Notes under the pieces: model-generated
What the model was told of the DNA's origin: nothing
Seen by the model: the letters and a program-made list of their open reading frames with translations, nothing else
Database searches by the model: none
Made by a program: the position numbers and the translations under genes
In this document: positions 3,809 through 6,243 of the stretch, piece after piece
How the letters are laid out: the number at the start of each line of letters is the position of its first letter
Position numbering within the stretch: position 1 is the stretch's first letter
Origin: JACNFS01 sp964582065
GTDB lineage: Bacteria > Chloroflexota > Dehalococcoidia > GIF9 > UBA5629
DNA length: 6,243 nucleotides
Reading direction: 5' to 3'
NCBI GenBank assembly: GCA_964582065.1
Contig: CAZOQG010000091.1
Coordinates: 1-6,243 of the forward strand

Positions 3809-5802
3809 TGCCTTCGTTCAAGATTGTCTCTGACTTTCGACTTGCCGGTGACCAGCCGCAGGCAGTGGATAAGCTGGTCAAGGGGATAGACAGCGGCTAC
3901 AAGCAGCAGACGTTGCTCGGGGTGACCGGCAGCGGAAAGACTTTCACCATGGCCAGTGCCGTTGAAAGGGTACAGAGACCAACTTTAGTTATCTGCCACA
4001 ACAAGACTCTGGCTGCCCAACTGGCTGCCGAGTTTAAGGAGTTCTTCCCCGACAACGCTGTGGAGTATTTCGTGAGTTATTACGATTATTATCAGCCTGA
4101 AGCTTATATTCCCAGCACTGATACCTACATCGAAAAGGAAATCGACATCAATGAGGAAATTGACAAATTGCGCCATGCAGCTACTCGGGCTTTGTTTGAG
4201 CGCCGGGATGTACTGATAGTGGCTTCGGTATCATGTATCTACAGCCTGGGCGAGCCTGAGGAATACCATAGTTTTGTAGCTACCGTGACAAAGGGCGAAA
4301 CGTGCAACCGGAGCAAACTGGTTCGCCGGCTGGTGGATATGCAGTATGAAAGAAATGACTTTGATTTCACTCGAGGCAGGTTTCGTATTCGAGGTGATAC
4401 TCTGGAAATCCAACCAGCTTACGAGGACATAGCGGTTAGGATTGAGTTCTGGGGAGACGATGTCGAGCGTATTGTAGAGGTCGACCGCCTCACCGGTGAG
4501 CTGTTAGTCGAACGCGACTCGATTGATATCTACCCGGCCAAACACTTTGTGACTTCCCATGATAAGCTGGTGGCAGCTATCGAGGATATCAAAGTTGAGC
4601 TGGAAGAGAGGTTGCAGGAGCTAAAAGGTCAAGGCAAGCTTGTTGAAGCCGCTAGACTCGAGGCGCGGACGAATTACGACATCGAGATGCTTCAAGAAGC
4701 TGGTTATTGCCACGCAGTGGAAAACTATTCCAGGCATCTTCAGCGTCGAGTCCAGGGAAGCCCACCGTGGACATTGCTCGATTATTTCCCCGATGACTTC
4801 TTGCTGTTTATCGACGAGTCCCATATGACACTGCCTCAAATACGGGGTATGTATCACGGTGATATTTCACGAAAACAGACTCTGGTTGACTACGGTTTTC
4901 GCCTTCCGTCGGCGCTGGATAATCGGCCGCTAAACTTCGCTGAATTTGAAGGGCGCACTAATCAGGTGACCTATGTATCAGCCACTCCCGGCCCCTACGA
5001 ATACGAGCATGGCCAGCAGGTAGTCGAGCAGTTGGTTCGTCCCACTGGTTTGCTGGAGCCTACCGTCGAGGTCAAGCCAACCAAGGGACAGATCGACGAC
5101 CTCATCGATCAGATTAAGACCAGAGTCGATAAAAGCGAGCGCTGTTTGGTAACTACACTTACCAAGAGGATGGCTGAGGAGCTGGCTGATTACCTTCGAG
5201 AAATGGAGGTGAAAACTCATTATCTTCACTCTGAGGTGGACACACTGGAGAGGGTGGAGATTCTGCGTGACCTCCGCCTTGGCGTCTACGATGTGGTGGT
5301 CGGCATAAACTTGCTCCGTGAAGGCCTGGATTTGCCTGAAGTGAGTTTGGTGGCTATCCTGGATGCTGATAAAGAAGGGTTTCTAAGGTCAAGGCAAGCT
5401 CTTACCCAGACGATGGGGCGAGCCGCCCGTCATGCCGATGGTCACGTCATCATGTATGCTGATACTATGACTACTTCTATGAGTCAAGCTGTAGAAGAGA
5501 CTTATCGCCGGCGCCGAATTCAGGAGGCTTACAATCGAGAGCATGGCATAACTCCGCAGGGAATAAGAAAGGCGATCAAAGACATTACCGACCGAGTCAA
5601 AGTGGTGGCCGAGGCTAAAGCTGCTTACACGCCCACTCCCATATCTAAAGACGAGGTTGCCCGACTGATTAAAGACCTGGAATCGCAGATGAAGAAAGCT
5701 GCCAGGAACTTGGAGTTTGAGAAAGCAGCTTTGCTCCGCGACCGCATCATCGAGCTAAGAAAAGACGAGGAACTGCTCTCCCCGCTGACCAGGTTCAAGT
5801 AG
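3808..5802 (+). CDS. uvrB: UvrABC excision repair subunit UvrB
   Basis: UvrB takes damaged DNA from UvrA, verifies the lesion with its beta-hairpin and ATPase, and recruits UvrC for the two incisions of nucleotide excision repair. The 664-residue protein is complete. Walker A GVTGSGKT is at 38-45. The Tyr-rich beta-hairpin (YYDYYQPEAY at 91-100, continuing to Y107) is intact. SVSCIYSLG is at 140-148, LLDYFPDDFLLFIDESH with the DESH Walker B at 336-339, TYVSATPGPYE at 388-398, GINLLREGLDLPEV at 499-512, and helicase motif VI QTMGRAAR at 534-541. The C-terminal UVR domain (about 615-652, core NLEFEKAALLRDRI) is the UvrC-binding helical hairpin. The start overlaps the preceding stop codon as TGATG. 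I saw no LexA-type box (CGAAC-N4-GTTCG) upstream, so SOS control is not evident. The next gene converges on it from the other strand. Confidence 0.98.
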   Translation: MPSFKIVSDFRLAGDQPQAVDKLVKGIDSGYKQQTLLGVTGSGKTFTMASAVERVQRPTLVICHNKTLAAQLAAEFKEFFPDNAVEYFVSYYDYYQPEAYIPSTDTYIEKEIDINEEIDKLRHAATRALFERRDVLIVASVSCIYSLGEPEEYHSFVATVTKGETCNRSKLVRRLVDMQYERNDFDFTRGRFRIRGDTLEIQPAYEDIAVRIEFWGDDVERIVEVDRLTGELLVERDSIDIYPAKHFVTSHDKLVAAIEDIKVELEERLQELKGQGKLVEAARLEARTNYDIEMLQEAGYCHAVENYSRHLQRRVQGSPPWTLLDYFPDDFLLFIDESHMTLPQIRGMYHGDISRKQTLVDYGFRLPSALDNRPLNFAEFEGRTNQVTYVSATPGPYEYEHGQQVVEQLVRPTGLLEPTVEVKPTKGQIDDLIDQIKTRVDKSERCLVTTLTKRMAEELADYLREMEVKTHYLHSEVDTLERVEILRDLRLGVYDVVVGINLLREGLDLPEVSLVAILDADKEGFLRSRQALTQTMGRAARHADGHVIMYADTMTTSMSQAVEETYRRRRIQEAYNREHGITPQGIRKAIKDITDRVKVVAEAKAAYTPTPISKDEVARLIKDLESQMKKAARNLEFEKAALLRDRIIELRKDEELLSPLTRFK

Positions 5803-5836
5803 TCGTTATTCCACAGGAAAGGAAATGGCCCTGAGC

Positions 5837-5891
5837 AAAAAAAAAATCGAAAAAATCTTTGTTGGTTCGTTGCACCATTAAGCCAACAGAT
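5837..5891 (-). terminator. Probable intrinsic terminator of the TPR gene
   Basis: Read on the minus strand, ATCTGTTGG (from 5891 down to 5883) pairs with CCAAC-AA-AGAT (5865 down to 5855). This gives nine base pairs with a two-base bulge and a 17-base loop. Five T, CGA and a run of ten T follow (5846-5837). The stem is only moderately GC-rich and the loop is large, so strength is uncertain. It is oriented to stop transcripts of the TPR gene before they run into uvrB. On the plus strand no T-run follows the stem, so it does not look bidirectional. I found no convincing terminator for uvrB itself. Confidence 0.5.
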
Positions 5892-5945
5892 ATCACTGAA
5901 TATCACCTTTTTGGCAAGTTTCGAGCGATTATTTTGCTTGTGCCG

Positions 5946-6243
5946 TCACGAATTATCATAATCTGATGTCAATTTCTTGAACTGCTCCTCACCTTTTATC
6001 AAATCAAAATCAACATCTTCTCTCGCGTCTTTCTTGTGCTGTTTATTGAGCTCTATGGCTTTTCCCAAAAAGGTGTACGCAGCGTCCTTATTCTTCTTTA
6101 GACAATAAGCACAAGCTATGTTGTAGTGTATTAATGCACTCTTTGGATTGATTTCCAGGGCTTTCTGGAGATATTCCAGGAATTTATCAAAGTCACCTTT
6201 CTCGCCGTAGGTTATCCCTATTGCCCTGTGTGCCTCCTCACTC
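5946..6243 (-). CDS. TPR-repeat protein, C-terminal part (5' end outside window)
   Basis: An open frame enters from the right edge and ends at TGA (5948-5946), giving 98 residues with no methionine, so the start is outside the window. Two tetratricopeptide repeats are visible. The first is AHRAIGITYGEKGDFDKFLE followed by YLQKALEINPKS. The second is ALIHYNIACAYCLKKNKDAA followed by YTFLGKAIELNKQH. Both carry the typical small and aromatic positions (A/G-x3-Y/A, A-x-E-x-N/D-P). The tail DVDFDLIKGEEQFKKL is the acidic end-of-group motif seen after the last TPR in many bacterial and archaeal proteins. TPRs form superhelical protein-binding scaffolds; the partner is unknown. The gene converges on uvrB with a 143-bp gap that holds A/T runs and a probable terminator. 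Domains upstream of the edge could change the interpretation. Confidence 0.85.
   Translation of the reverse strand, partial: SEEAHRAIGITYGEKGDFDKFLEYLQKALEINPKSALIHYNIACAYCLKKNKDAAYTFLGKAIELNKQHKKDAREDVDFDLIKGEEQFKKLTSDYDNS

Noticed and set aside
5625..5906. 93-residue minus-strand frame over the uvrB 3' end
   Set aside because: It starts at a GTG in the intergenic region and runs through the poly-T tract, giving a Phe/Ser-rich product antisense to the UvrC-binding domain of uvrB.

Overview
The window looks like a chromosomal segment of a free-living bacterium. The protein set (YebC, RuvC, RuvA, a COG4741-type nuclease, UvrB in that order) and protein style suggest the Chloroflexota, perhaps Dehalococcoidia. 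That placement is an inference from gene order and family membership, not from a marker gene. I see no rRNA, tRNA, CRISPR array, integrase or insertion-sequence transposase.

Layout. Positions 1-51 hold nothing I can identify. Two genes on the minus strand follow: an acidic 122-residue protein of unknown function (52-420) and, upstream of it, a COG2426-type membrane protein (538-1071). A 228-bp divergent intergenic region (1072-1299) carries an extended -10 promoter firing leftward, a single REP-like hairpin, a tandem 12-bp repeat and a good promoter firing rightward. The rightward promoter probably drives one DNA-repair operon: yebC (1300-2052), ruvC (2055-2552), ruvA (2666-3250), a membrane-anchored PD-(D/E)XK nuclease-like protein (3323-3808) and uvrB (3808-5802). 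A convergent gene, the C-terminal part of a TPR protein (5946-6243, minus), enters from the right edge. A probable terminator for it lies at 5837-5891.

How the genes work together. RuvA binds Holliday junctions and RuvC cuts them. The COG4741 protein has a distant archaeal-resolvase-type active site of uncertain role. UvrB is the damage-verification helicase of nucleotide excision repair. YebC is a translation or transcription factor that often sits directly upstream of ruvC. RuvB, the motor partner of RuvA, is not in the window.

The most unusual structure is in the ruvC-ruvA gap. A 55-bp double hairpin starts with GTAG and ends with CTAC, the layout of a bacterial interspersed mosaic element (paired REP sequences). 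Its two stems differ by compensatory G:C to C:G swaps. A further REP of the same family lies 1.4 kb upstream. Just before the double hairpin, a near-perfect copy of the first four codons of ruvA follows the ruvC stop codon, as if the element entered at the original ruvA start. The rest of the window is ordinary housekeeping sequence.
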